From positions 1-52,342 of the forward strand of contig CALFHN010000102.1 in assembly GCA_937876355.1 (NCBI GenBank): a stretch of DNA of 52,342 bases, in the 5' to 3' direction. The DNA comes from an uncultured Bacteroidota bacterium (GTDB taxonomy: Bacteria > Bacteroidota > Rhodothermia > Rhodothermales > UBA10348). Below, one piece after another: positions 35,076 through 44,618 of this stretch. Within the stretch, counting starts at the first letter, position 1. Each line of letters opens with the position of its first letter. Position numbers and translations under genes: made by a program. The notes beneath the pieces were generated by a model. That model was not told the DNA's origin and did no database searches. It was given only the letters and a program-made list of their open reading frames with translations.

Positions 35076-37001
35076 ATGAAGCATGCGAAAGACCTACCCG
35101 ATTTGGCCGATCTAATTGGCCGAGACGGCACCGTTTGGCTTGACTGCGCAGCAGCCGAATCAAATGGCCAATCATTGCTTTTTTCATCCCCAATCACTGA
35201 AGTGGTTGCTTTTTCTGTTTCCGAAGTTCGCTCCGCGTTCGCAAAGCTGGACAAATACCTCAAACGCGGCCACTATGTGGCCGGTTATTCGGCTTATGAG
35301 GCTGGTTATGCGTTTGAAAAAGGTTCTTTTCCCGCAGAACAGACCCGGAATTTTGGCGAGGAATTAGGGTATCCATTGCTCTGGTTCGGTATCTACGATT
35401 CTCCCATCATAGTTACCGGGCCTGTCGACCTAGGGAAAGGGGATTTACGCCCAAAGGGCTCAGAAACGAGTGAAAGCGAGCGGGCAGTCCAAGGCTTCAG
35501 CGATGATATAGAAGGCCTGGTGGGCACTGAACCGACTGGGAAATTCGAATCAGCAGTTGATCGAATACGAGATTTAATTGCCGAGGGAGATGTGTATCAA
35601 ATCAACCACACCACCCGGTTTGAAGGAAGAGTGGAAGGCACCTCTCTCGGATTGTATGATTCCCTTCGCAAAAGACAACCCGTTGAGTTTGGTTCATTTT
35701 TGCGGACTCGTTGGATGGACGTTCTGTCTTTTTCTCCAGAGTTGTTTTTTAAAAGGGAGGGAGGCAAAATCGAAGCCAAACCGATGAAGGGCACAGCTCC
35801 AAGGGGCGCTACACCAAGTGAAGATGTAGAAATCAAGCAGTGGCTTTCAAAAGACGCAAAGAACCGAGCCGAAAACTTGATGATTGTGGACCTCCTGAGA
35901 AACGACCTTTCTGTGATTTGCGAACCCGGAAGTGTTGAAGTACCTCACTTATTTGATGTAGCCACGCTACCGACGGTTCACCAGATGACGTCTACCATAC
36001 AAGGCCGGCTTCAGCCAGATACGGGCCTTTCAGAGATATTTGCAGCCCTTTTCCCCTGCGGGTCTATAACTGGCGCACCTAAGATTAGAGCCATGAAACG
36101 GATTCTTGAGCTCGAAAGTCGTCCCAGAGGTGTGTATTGTGGGGCGATTGGTTATGCCGGACCTGCGATGTTACGGCCTGACTCACCTCTGGGCTCGGAT
36201 TCGCAGCCCAAGCCCGATTCAACGCGCGCTGTTTTTTCCGTAGGAATTAGGACCGCCACCCTCGCCGGGCAAAAGGTGACATATGGAGCTGGAGGCGGTA
36301 TTGTGTGGGATTCCGATCGGGACCTGGAATACGAAGAAGCCGTCCTGAAAACTCAATTCCTGACCGGACAAGCCTTGGAAGCGTTCTTCCTTATTGAGAC
36401 CATGTTGTGGGATAACGGAATCCAATGGATCGAATTTCATTTGGATCGACTACAAGAGTCGGCTCGAGACTTGGGTTTTGAGTTCGATCGTCAAAGAGTG
36501 CAGGCCGAAATCGTAACAAAGACGGATTGTTCGAACCTGCAGGGAGCCAATCGAGTGAGATTATTGCTTTCCGAAGAAGGAGCCGTAGAGTTGCAGACTA
36601 AAAAATACGAGCAACCGAAGCAACCAATTGATATTGGGTTGTCTCGATCTCGAATATCCTCGACTCACCCTCTTTTGCGTCACAAGACTACTAGGCGCGC
36701 CGTATTTGAGCGTGCGCGGGCGGAAGCCCGCGCACGCGATCTGTATGACGTAATATTAACTAATGAGCGGGGGGAAGTCACAGAAGGATCAATCTCAAAC
36801 CTATTTGCCCTCGAAGGAGGCGCGTGGTATACGTCGCCCCTTTCTTCGGGCTTACTACCGGGAGTGGGTAGGCGTGTGTTTATGCTTAAACACAGCGCTC
36901 GGGAGAGGGCCTTGACCGTCGATGACCTTCGAAACGCAGACAGGCTGATCGTTACAAATGCTTTGATTGGCGAGATGGAAGCAAAATGGTCTGAAACATA
37001 A
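35076..37001 (+). CDS. pabB: aminodeoxychorismate synthase component I fused to aminodeoxychorismate lyase (PabB-PabC)
   Basis: The 641-residue protein joins two folate-pathway enzymes. Residues about 1-430 are PabB: a chorismate-binding domain with the blocks MKGTAPRGATPSEDV, IVDLLRNDLSVICEPGSVEV, GSITGAPKIRAMKRILELE and RTATL. Residues about 440-640 are PabC, a PLP fold-type IV lyase: ERGEVTEGSISNLFALEGG and YTSPLSSGLLPGVGRRVF. Together they turn chorismate and ammonia (from a separate PabA) into 4-aminobenzoate. I start at ATG 35076, 15 bases after the GH109 stop; the frame is open further up and a TTG at 35058 overlapping that stop is an alternative. Such fusions are known in several bacteria. 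Confidence 0.92.
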   Translation: MKHAKDLPDLADLIGRDGTVWLDCAAAESNGQSLLFSSPITEVVAFSVSEVRSAFAKLDKYLKRGHYVAGYSAYEAGYAFEKGSFPAEQTRNFGEELGYPLLWFGIYDSPIIVTGPVDLGKGDLRPKGSETSESERAVQGFSDDIEGLVGTEPTGKFESAVDRIRDLIAEGDVYQINHTTRFEGRVEGTSLGLYDSLRKRQPVEFGSFLRTRWMDVLSFSPELFFKREGGKIEAKPMKGTAPRGATPSEDVEIKQWLSKDAKNRAENLMIVDLLRNDLSVICEPGSVEVPHLFDVATLPTVHQMTSTIQGRLQPDTGLSEIFAALFPCGSITGAPKIRAMKRILELESRPRGVYCGAIGYAGPAMLRPDSPLGSDSQPKPDSTRAVFSVGIRTATLAGQKVTYGAGGGIVWDSDRDLEYEEAVLKTQFLTGQALEAFFLIETMLWDNGIQWIEFHLDRLQESARDLGFEFDRQRVQAEIVTKTDCSNLQGANRVRLLLSEEGAVELQTKKYEQPKQPIDIGLSRSRISSTHPLLRHKTTRRAVFERARAEARARDLYDVILTNERGEVTEGSISNLFALEGGAWYTSPLSSGLLPGVGRRVFMLKHSARERALTVDDLRNADRLIVTNALIGEMEAKWSET

Positions 37002-37076
37002 GCTGAGTCGGGGAGCAGGGCATGGCGAAGAAGGCAAGGACCATGGAGAACAGGGCATGGGGCTCAATTCAACCTG

Positions 37077-37092
37077 AAATTAATATTAATTT
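37077..37092. repeat. A/T-only 16-base perfect palindrome between convergent genes
   Basis: AAATTAATATTAATTT is an exact palindrome in the 99-base space between pabB and the SDR gene. The same space also has two copies of a CAGGGCATGG unit (about 37015 and 37051). No terminator T-run follows. Role unknown. Confidence 0.4.
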
Positions 37093-37100
37093 TATGTGTT

Positions 37101-37934
37101 TTATTTGTCGGTTCTCCCTTTAAAATGTTTCATGGACCGCGAAATTCCGAAAAAGTCGGAGAGCCAATCAAACAGGCCGACGGGAAGCATCCGTAATGGG
37201 AAAACCAGATACACAAAACGAGGCATGATTAGGCGTTTTTTGTGCGTTTGGATCGCTTTAAAAATACGCCTAGAAACATATTCTTGATCTAAAATGGGCA
37301 GTAGCCAAGAAAACCGAGTGCGCACTCCTTCAAACATGCCGGTATTGACGAAATAAGGTGCTACTAAAGTCGTCTTGATATTTTTTCCGGATGATTTTAT
37401 CTCTCCTCGGAGGGCCTCTTCAAACCCAATAGCGGCAAACTTGCTCGCCGAATAAGCACTCATTCCAGGCGCTCCAGCAAATCCTCCGGCAGACGCGATG
37501 GTCACAATGTGACCAGAATTATGCCTTTTCATTTCTGGTAAAACGGCTTGAACAGTGTAAAAATGAGAAAGCGTATTGACGGCAAAAGTTTGTTCGATTT
37601 GAGACGTCGTGTGTTCTTCCACGCTTCGACCGTAAACGATTCCTGCATTATTAATTAAAATATCGATATGCTGACTTTTGGAGGCTGCGTTTTCGCCCAG
37701 TATTGAGTAGATCTGCTGAAAGACTTGACGTATCGAATCAGATTTACTTAGGTCACACTGCATTGGATGATATCCCTTAGATCGACCTGAGGATATTGTT
37801 TGAAGCATCTTTTCATCAATATCCAGTGCAAATACGATCGCCCCAGAATCATCAAACAATTCTGACAAGCGCCGGCCTAGGCCACTTGAAGCGCCTGTTA
37901 TAACAACGATTTTTCCTAAAAAAGAATTGTCCAT
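37101..37934 (-). CDS. short-chain dehydrogenase/reductase
   Basis: The 277-residue protein is a classical SDR: cofactor loop VVITGASSGLGRRLSELF (residues about 10-27), INNAGIVYG, catalytic serine region VTIASAGGFAG, and the YSASKFAAIGFEEAL tyrosine-lysine pair. The last 70 residues have a hydrophobic stretch (YLVFPLRMLPVGLFDWL) that may bind the membrane, as in retinol- and steroid-like SDRs (DHRS7-type). NAD(P)-dependent oxidation or reduction of a lipid-like alcohol or ketone is likely; substrate not predictable. It is convergent with pabB and divergent from acs. Confidence 0.9.
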   Translation of the reverse strand: MDNSFLGKIVVITGASSGLGRRLSELFDDSGAIVFALDIDEKMLQTISSGRSKGYHPMQCDLSKSDSIRQVFQQIYSILGENAASKSQHIDILINNAGIVYGRSVEEHTTSQIEQTFAVNTLSHFYTVQAVLPEMKRHNSGHIVTIASAGGFAGAPGMSAYSASKFAAIGFEEALRGEIKSSGKNIKTTLVAPYFVNTGMFEGVRTRFSWLLPILDQEYVSRRIFKAIQTHKKRLIMPRFVYLVFPLRMLPVGLFDWLSDFFGISRSMKHFKGRTDK

Positions 37935-38042
37935 CTGACCAAAATTGTTGGGCTTACGCTACGGAGTTAGTTTTACAAGTTACGCTGTCTTTTGATTAAG
38001 GGTTTTCCTCACGACCTTAGGGTCTTGTGATACGTAATATTG

Positions 38043-40019
38043 ATGCCCGACCATCTCACCAAATCGAAACGTGAATCTATGGACGCCCCTACCCCTGTTT
38101 CTCTCGAATTTGCCAAACTGTCGTGGCTTGGATCACGATCGGAATATAACCGGATGTACGATTGGTCAGTAAAAGACCCTGACGGATTTTGGGGCGAAAT
38201 GGCTACTAGCATAGATTGGGTGAAACCCTTCAGCAGGGTCCAAGACGTCTCTTTCGCTAAAAATGACGTGCATATCCGCTGGTATGAAGGGGGTGTTACG
38301 AATGCTTCGTTCAATTGTATTGACCGGCATTTACCCAAAAGGGCCAACCAAACGGCACTGATCTTTGAGCCAGATAATCCAGAAGAGCCAACCAAAAACA
38401 TAACTTATGCCGAGCTTTCAGAACACGTAAATAAGCTGGCAAATGTGTTGAAGAAACATGGAGTTAAAAAAGGTGATATCGTCACCATTTACCTCCCCAT
38501 GATTCCAGAAGCGGCGTTTGCTATGTTGGCATGTTCTCGGCTTGGAGCTATTCATTCGGTTGTTTTTGGGGGATTCAGCCCGGAGGCACTTGCAAATCGT
38601 ATGAATGATGGCGCTTCAACGCTTCTCATCACGGCAGATGAATCGCTTCGAGGCGGCAAATACGTACCGATTAAGTCAAACGTAGACAAGGCTCTTGAGC
38701 AATCGAAGACCGTCAAAACGGTTCTGGTTGTAAAACGCTCCGGACGCGAAGTTGAAATGAAAGGGGGTAGGGATTTCTGGGTTCACAAAGAGGTGGCTAC
38801 AGTCGGCGACTATTGCAGTCCAGAACCGATGGACTCAGAAGACCCCTTGTTCATATTGTATACGAGCGGATCGACTGGCAAGCCCAAGGGAGTCCTGCAC
38901 ACAACCGGGGGCTATTTAGTTTATGCAGCCCTCACTCACAAATACGTTTTCGACTACCATGAAGGTGACGTCTATTGGTGTGCGGCAGACGTAGGTTGGG
39001 TGACCGGTCATACGTACGTGGTATATGGTCCGCTTTTGAATGGGGCTACTCAGGTATTATTTGAAGGTATTCCGACCTATCCAGACGCCTCTCGATTCTG
39101 GAAAGTGGTTGATAGGCATCAAGTTACCCAGTTTTATACCGCTCCGACCGCCATTAGGGCTCTCATGCAGCAAGGAGAGTCATTCGTGAAAGCCACCTCA
39201 AGATCCTCCCTGAAATTATTGGGGACTGTGGGAGAACCGATTAATCCCGAAGCCTGGCGCTGGTATAACGAGGTTGTTGGAGATTCGCGATGCCCAATTG
39301 TAGACACGTGGTGGCAAACGGAAACAGGTGGAATTATGATTACACCACTTCCAGGCGCCATTGGTACTAAACCAGGTTCGGCTACTGTCCCGTTTTTTGG
39401 CATTCAACCGCAAATACTCGACCTAGAAGGAAATGTATTAGAGGGAGTCTGTGAAGGGGTGTTGGCGATGAAAGGATCGTGGCCCGGTCAAGCTCGTACG
39501 CTATTTGGCGATCACGCTCGTTTTGTCAGCACCTATTTTTCGACATTCGAGAACAAATATTTCACTGGAGATGGGTGTCGTCGCGACGAAGACGGATACT
39601 ATTGGATTACCGGAAGGGTGGACGACGTAATTAACGTTTCTGGTCACAGAATGGGTAGTGCGGAGGTCGAAAGTGCCCTAGTGGCCCATTCAACGGTAGC
39701 CGAGTCGGCGGTAGTAGGTGTCCCTCACCAGGTTAAGGGACAGGGGATTTATGCCTATGTAACGCTTAACAACGGCGTAGAACCCTCAGAAAGTCTTCGC
39801 GCCGAGCTCGTGCTTCAAGTTAGAACCGTGATCGGCCCGATAGCTAAGCCGGATTTTATTCAATTTACACAGGCTCTACCTAAAACTAGAAGTGGCAAAA
39901 TCATGCGCCGGATCTTGCGCAAGATTGCAGCTAATGATTTTGGAAATTTGGGCGATACGTCGACGTTGGCGGATTCTTCAGTCGTTGACGAATTAATTTC
40001 CAATAGACAGAATCGTTAA
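38043..40019 (+). CDS. acs: acetyl-CoA synthetase (AMP-forming)
   Basis: The 658-residue protein is of standard length for Acs. Motifs: ATP/AMP loop [38 protein letters not shown], and the C-terminal lysine motif [17 protein letters not shown], whose lysine is the usual acetylation switch. It activates acetate to acetyl-CoA through acetyl-AMP. The ATG at 38043 is used; a second ATG at 38079 would also fit. It is followed 115 bases later by pckA, so the pair fits growth on acetate and gluconeogenic carbon. Confidence 0.96.
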   Translation: MPDHLTKSKRESMDAPTPVSLEFAKLSWLGSRSEYNRMYDWSVKDPDGFWGEMATSIDWVKPFSRVQDVSFAKNDVHIRWYEGGVTNASFNCIDRHLPKRANQTALIFEPDNPEEPTKNITYAELSEHVNKLANVLKKHGVKKGDIVTIYLPMIPEAAFAMLACSRLGAIHSVVFGGFSPEALANRMNDGASTLLITADESLRGGKYVPIKSNVDKALEQSKTVKTVLVVKRSGREVEMKGGRDFWVHKEVATVGDYCSPEPMDSEDPLFILYTSGSTGKPKGVLHTTGGYLVYAALTHKYVFDYHEGDVYWCAADVGWVTGHTYVVYGPLLNGATQVLFEGIPTYPDASRFWKVVDRHQVTQFYTAPTAIRALMQQGESFVKATSRSSLKLLGTVGEPINPEAWRWYNEVVGDSRCPIVDTWWQTETGGIMITPLPGAIGTKPGSATVPFFGIQPQILDLEGNVLEGVCEGVLAMKGSWPGQARTLFGDHARFVSTYFSTFENKYFTGDGCRRDEDGYYWITGRVDDVINVSGHRMGSAEVESALVAHSTVAESAVVGVPHQVKGQGIYAYVTLNNGVEPSESLRAELVLQVRTVIGPIAKPDFIQFTQALPKTRSGKIMRRILRKIAANDFGNLGDTSTLADSSVVDELISNRQNR

Positions 40020-40075
40020 CCGGACTAACATGGCAAAACCGGTAATCTTTTTAGTTGATCTTCACCATGCAAAAT

Positions 40076-40090
40076 GTACGAACGTCGTAC
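40076..40090. promoter_or_regulatory. inverted repeat GTACGA-ACG-TCGTAC upstream of pckA
   Basis: Two perfect 6-base inverted arms with a 3-base centre lie 45 bases upstream of the pckA start, followed by A/T-rich DNA. This is a plausible operator for a carbon-source regulator of pckA. The dyad is seen; regulator unknown. Confidence 0.35.
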
Positions 40091-40134
40091 TTTGATATAC
40101 TTTAGATTTTTCAAGGCAATCCTTTCTTCAGATT

Positions 40135-41721
40135 ATGGAAGCTTCCTTTTCACTCGACTACCTAGGCATCACCAATAGGACCGTATTTCGTAACGTTTCA
40201 AGAGCAAATCTTTATGAAGATGCTGTTCGACACGACGAAGGGGCCGCTATTTCAGATGCAGGCGGCTTAATGCTGCGTTCTGGTGCCAAAACGGGAAGAA
40301 GCCCGAAGGACAAAAGGGTGGTGGAAATTCCAGAATTAACGGATGACATTTGGTGGGGACCGGTAAATATTCCCCTGGGTCGAAATAATTTCATGATCAA
40401 TCGGGAACGTGCTCTCGATTATTTCAACTCTCTCAAGCACTTATATGTCTTTGATGGATATGCAGGTTGGGATCCTGAATATCGAATTAAAGTGCGCGTA
40501 ATTTGTACTCGTCCATACCACGCGCTGTTCATGCAAAACATGTTGATCCGCCCGACGGACGAACAGCTGGACAATTTTGGAGATCCGGATTTTACAATTT
40601 TGAATGCAGGATCATTTCCTGCCAATAAATTGACAGATCAAATGTCTTCGAAAACCAGCATCGCGTTGAATTTTGAATCCAACGAGCTTGTCATTTTGGG
40701 AAGTGAGTATGCTGGTGAAATGAAGAAGGGCATATTCTCGGTAATGCACTATTTGATGCCCAAAAGGGGCGTGTTATCCATGCACTGCTCAGCCAACGAA
40801 GGAGACGAGGGAGACGTCTCGTTATTTTTTGGCCTGTCCGGAACGGGCAAGACGACGCTCTCTGCTGATCCTCGTCGAGCCTTGATCGGTGATGACGAGC
40901 ACTGTTGGACGAATGAAGGCGTATTTAACATCGAAGGCGGCTGTTATGCCAAAGCAATTGGTCTTTCCGCAGAATCGGAGCCGGAAATATTCTCTGCCAT
41001 CCGGTTTGGCAGCGTATTGGAAAACGTTGTATACGATAAAGACACTCATAAAGTGGATTTTAATAATACCTCGATTACAGAGAACACAAGGGTTGCGTAC
41101 CCCATCGATTTTATTGCGAATGCAAAAATTCCCTGTGTAGGTGGCCACCCTAAAAACATCATTTTCTTGACATATGATGCGTTTGGCGTTGTGCCTCCGA
41201 TTTCGAAATTGACTTCTAGTCAAGCTATGTACCATTTTATTTCCGGCTACACAGCGAAGGTTGCTGGTACAGAAATGGGCATCAACGAGCCTCAAGCCAC
41301 GTTTTCAGCGTGTTTTGGAAATGCATTCCTCGTATTTCACCCGGGGAAATATGCGGAGATGTTAGCCGAAAAGATGGAGAAGCACGGTGCTAAAGCTTGG
41401 TTGATAAATACAGGGATGACGGGCGGTGCGTACGGTACTGGAAAGCGAATGAAATTGAGCTATACCCGTGCGATTATTGATGCTATTCACGATGGTACGT
41501 TGGACAATATGACCACGACCACAGATCCGGTTTTTGGAGTTGAAATTCCGACATCTGTCCCACATGTGCCCTCGGAAGTCTTGATTCCTCGTGAAACCTG
41601 GAATGATAAAGCAGCATTTGATCAAAACGCAGCAAAATTAGCTGCATTGTTCAATAATAACTTCGAACAATATCGCGAAGGCAGTTCTAAAGAAATCGCA
41701 GATGCGGGACCAAAACTTTAG
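40135..41721 (+). CDS. pckA: phosphoenolpyruvate carboxykinase (ATP)
   Basis: The 528-residue protein has the ATP-type PEPCK signatures: [16 protein letters not shown], the kinase loop [16 protein letters not shown] and metal site [20 protein letters not shown], and later [14 protein letters not shown] with [15 protein letters not shown]. It decarboxylates and phosphorylates oxaloacetate to phosphoenolpyruvate, the entry into gluconeogenesis. Its stop codon overlaps, on the opposite strand, the stop of the convergent kinase gene (41718-41721). Confidence 0.97.
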   Translation: MEASFSLDYLGITNRTVFRNVSRANLYEDAVRHDEGAAISDAGGLMLRSGAKTGRSPKDKRVVEIPELTDDIWWGPVNIPLGRNNFMINRERALDYFNSLKHLYVFDGYAGWDPEYRIKVRVICTRPYHALFMQNMLIRPTDEQLDNFGDPDFTILNAGSFPANKLTDQMSSKTSIALNFESNELVILGSEYAGEMKKGIFSVMHYLMPKRGVLSMHCSANEGDEGDVSLFFGLSGTGKTTLSADPRRALIGDDEHCWTNEGVFNIEGGCYAKAIGLSAESEPEIFSAIRFGSVLENVVYDKDTHKVDFNNTSITENTRVAYPIDFIANAKIPCVGGHPKNIIFLTYDAFGVVPPISKLTSSQAMYHFISGYTAKVAGTEMGINEPQATFSACFGNAFLVFHPGKYAEMLAEKMEKHGAKAWLINTGMTGGAYGTGKRMKLSYTRAIIDAIHDGTLDNMTTTTDPVFGVEIPTSVPHVPSEVLIPRETWNDKAAFDQNAAKLAALFNNNFEQYREGSSKEIADAGPKL

Positions 41722-42683
41722 TTCAGCTCCGTAGCCAGTTCTAGAGCGCCGTAAACAGGTTTTCGAGTTGATGCGATAACAGTGGCATTGCCTTGGCTGC
41801 TTTCAATTGCCTTGGTGAGAATTTTAAGGTATTCAGCGTTTTCTGAAAGTCCTCCAGCGAGTGCGACTAGGGGATTGTTAGCTGAAATTTGAGAGGCCAG
41901 TCGAGTGACTTGCGTTGCGAGGGCTTGACATTCCCCTACTACTAGTTGTTGTGCTATTGGCAATTGGTTTACTAATGGGGTAGCTGGCAAGAAGCTCAAT
42001 AGAATTGGGGCGAGTTTGGCAAAATTGAATTCGGGGTCGTAAACACAGTCTAAAATAGCTGCGATTGAGGTTTGAATCGGTTCATTCTCGGAATGTGCTG
42101 CCATTGAACGGCTTGATAGCTCTGACCAAACGGCCTTACTCAATTCTGTTTGTGTACTGCCTTCAAGACATTCCAAAAGATGTCGAATCGCGCAAACACC
42201 AAGAGCGGTTCCGCTTCCCGGATCACCTAAACCTTTGCCCCACCCGCCTGTGCGGTAAAACTCGTGATCTGGGCCAAAAGAATAACATCCGCTGCCGGTC
42301 CCTGCGATCACCAATATCTTCGACCGAAGATTATGGTCTTTGTTAGGAAAGGCTGCTTGAAAGGCAACTCTCGCATCGCTGACAACCAGAATATGGTGCC
42401 TAGAAATGTCCAGATTTATCCCCAGAAGATCTTGGAGAACCTTTTGTTGATTTGAAGAGGCCACGCCAGCTAGTCCTACGCAGACACGGAAATCGCCGGG
42501 GTTTCCCAAGCCACTTAAAATCCTGCGTACCACTTCTACCAATCGAGTGGCTGTCTGAGCAGGGTCCTCGAATCTAGCGTTGACGCTTGGGAACGAAATT
42601 TCCTTCCGAATTTCCCCCCAACTACCAACGGCCAATATTTTGCTACCGCCGGCATCGATCCCTATGTAGGCTGCTTCTTTCAT
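41718..42683 (-). CDS. BadF/BadG-type (N-acetylglucosamine kinase-like) sugar kinase
   Basis: The 321-residue ATPase has the ASKHA fold: phosphate-1 motif [16 protein letters not shown], phosphate-2 motif [15 protein letters not shown], then [17 protein letters not shown] and a late adenosine motif [15 protein letters not shown]. This is the N-acetylglucosamine kinase branch, which phosphorylates GlcNAc or related amino sugars (and MurNAc-linked sugars) at C6. It is the last gene of a three-gene operon: its ATG overlaps the acylase stop by four bases. The partners suggest amino-sugar or cell-wall turnover, but this is inference. Confidence 0.87.
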   Translation of the reverse strand: MKEAAYIGIDAGGSKILAVGSWGEIRKEISFPSVNARFEDPAQTATRLVEVVRRILSGLGNPGDFRVCVGLAGVASSNQQKVLQDLLGINLDISRHHILVVSDARVAFQAAFPNKDHNLRSKILVIAGTGSGCYSFGPDHEFYRTGGWGKGLGDPGSGTALGVCAIRHLLECLEGSTQTELSKAVWSELSSRSMAAHSENEPIQTSIAAILDCVYDPEFNFAKLAPILLSFLPATPLVNQLPIAQQLVVGECQALATQVTRLASQISANNPLVALAGGLSENAEYLKILTKAIESSQGNATVIASTRKPVYGALELATELN

Positions 42684-44614
42684 TGCGATGTTTCTACCGA
42701 TGCCTGGAGAGGAATAATTCGGGTCTCGAATTTTAACAATTGCTCTGACATCCTATTCAGTTCAATTGGTCGATCAGAAGAGATAAACGCTCCCAGAAAT
42801 GTGGAATAATCTATATACGGTCGGCGGAAGAGTAATTCATCGTGATTTAGGTCAACGGCCCCTTCCCAAGCTGAACTGAATGTAAGTGATTTGTTGACGT
42901 ACGCAGATCCCCATACAAACGTTTGGGGATGACCGGCGCCTCCCATAACGATAGGTTGATATTTAGCAAGAAATGACGCCTCTGGCCGGCCTGCATCTGG
43001 CGCCCTGAGGGACGATCCTGGGTAAAAAAGCCGTCTTTCTTGGACGTTTTCCCATCTCCAGGCACTCATGTCAGAACCGTAATTCACCTGCATATCGCCG
43101 AGTAAGTCAGAAACTTTGCCGGGTAGAGTTGAATCGGCGGTCATGGCGCTCCTCATCATCAATTCAAAAATTGAAGCACCAATTTCGGAGGTGTCGTATT
43201 CATAATTCCAATTAGTCAGGTAAGGGATGCCTCGAACTAAGGTGGAATTGGTTAAAAGGGAATCAGGAAGTCTTTCAAGATAGGAGGGAATGGTTTGAGC
43301 TGCAGACTCATTGAATGTATCAGTTAAAAGGTCTGCGACATTAATGCCGTCTTTTAAGGTTAAAAACCTATCCTCAGGCGTCTTGAAATGGTTTGAGGAT
43401 GCCAAAAATGTAAAATCATTGGCCCGTGAAATGGCTACTTCAGGCGTTCCCATTACAACGTGATTTCCATTTTGGAAATAGACCCCATCTTGCCGGATCA
43501 GAGAGAGATTGCCCATTTTCCCTTGCAGCAAGCCAATCCATACCGCCGTGTCCGATAGGTTGTTAAAACCAGTCCAGTGAAGCACAGAAATTGCCCCAGA
43601 AGAAGCCTCCCGAACAGAATGGATGAGTGGCATGGTGCCCCTCCATCTTGAGATTTGTACAAGGTCCTCTCGATCCTCAGTTTCGATTCTTGAATGGGTT
43701 AATGTAATCTCATGAGGAGGCACCCGTTCGTTGGTCAAATACGCGTTCCCCCTCAGCAAAAAAGCCCATGATAAATCCCGATTGTCTTCCGCAGAAGATG
43801 TTGTAATCGATGACGTATGTCCCATTGGGGCGATAAACGTACCCGGCACGAATAGCCCGAAAAACCGACGGTCGGGCGTGCTAATCTCGGTTTCAAGGTA
43901 AAACGGGACGGAAGTGCGTCCGGTCGCATATCTAGCCGCAATAAATGAGGATGAGCCGGGAAACGAGCTGGTAATCGTGTTAAACTCAAATCCGTCTATT
44001 TGAAGTAGCTCCCTAAGCGTCCTGTCGGCTTTAGCAGTTGCGCTGGTGTCGTCTGCCGAAAATGGATTCCAGGAAATCCATTCAAAAAGTCGTTCAATAG
44101 CTAAGCTGTGCCACGTTTCCCACGGCTCAACTTCTACCCCTAATAACAACAGTGCTGAATGTCTTGCGGTATCCCGAGCCAATAATGCTGCATTCAATCC
44201 TGTAGTAAGAAGGCGTAGTTGTTTGCCCGTTTCAATGGGCAGTGAGGCCGCTTCCTGTTTTGCTAGGTCTCCTAGTTGAAGCTGTCGAGCCAGCCGATCA
44301 ACTTCAATAGCGTCCTCCCCAAAAATAGAACTCAAGTTTCCTAGTGCAGCGGTGCGCCATAAAACTAACTGCCACGTCCGAGATCTACCCATCCCATAAC
44401 CGAGTCCGATGAGGGCGTCGTGCTCGGATAACGCGTCAATTTCGACTGGCCCATTCTCTGTCCAAGTGACCCTCAATGGATTTTGCACGTCAGGCAAAAC
44501 AAGGGTTGTAGGAGGCCTAGGACCAGCAAAAAATGCTAGGTACCACGTTAATCCTGCCATGAGCAGAACAAATATCAATCCACCTAAACCAACAAGAATA
44601 CCTCGTTTCCACAT
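42680..44614 (-). CDS. membrane-anchored penicillin-acylase-like Ntn hydrolase, divergent active site
   Basis: The 644-residue protein has one N-terminal helix (residues 8-30) as membrane anchor, so the body lies in the periplasm. The alpha-part is family-typical: DALIGLGYGMGRSRTWQLVL then ALGNLSSIFGEDAIEVDRLA. Penicillin acylases cut themselves before a Ser-Asn-x-Trp motif. Here the matching place is FPGSSSFIAARYATG with Ser221 after Gly220, so serine is kept but Asn and Trp are replaced by Ser and Phe. Further C-terminal blocks (PGTFIAPMGH, GFNNLSDTAVW) follow the usual layout. Substrates could be acyl-amides such as N-acyl homoserine lactones or acyl amino sugars. It sits 4 bases after polX and overlaps the kinase gene. 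Confidence 0.8.
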   Translation of the reverse strand: MWKRGILVGLGGLIFVLLMAGLTWYLAFFAGPRPPTTLVLPDVQNPLRVTWTENGPVEIDALSEHDALIGLGYGMGRSRTWQLVLWRTAALGNLSSIFGEDAIEVDRLARQLQLGDLAKQEAASLPIETGKQLRLLTTGLNAALLARDTARHSALLLLGVEVEPWETWHSLAIERLFEWISWNPFSADDTSATAKADRTLRELLQIDGFEFNTITSSFPGSSSFIAARYATGRTSVPFYLETEISTPDRRFFGLFVPGTFIAPMGHTSSITTSSAEDNRDLSWAFLLRGNAYLTNERVPPHEITLTHSRIETEDREDLVQISRWRGTMPLIHSVREASSGAISVLHWTGFNNLSDTAVWIGLLQGKMGNLSLIRQDGVYFQNGNHVVMGTPEVAISRANDFTFLASSNHFKTPEDRFLTLKDGINVADLLTDTFNESAAQTIPSYLERLPDSLLTNSTLVRGIPYLTNWNYEYDTSEIGASIFELMMRSAMTADSTLPGKVSDLLGDMQVNYGSDMSAWRWENVQERRLFYPGSSLRAPDAGRPEASFLAKYQPIVMGGAGHPQTFVWGSAYVNKSLTFSSAWEGAVDLNHDELLFRRPYIDYSTFLGAFISSDRPIELNRMSEQLLKFETRIIPLQASVETSQ

Positions 44615-44618
44615 GGAA

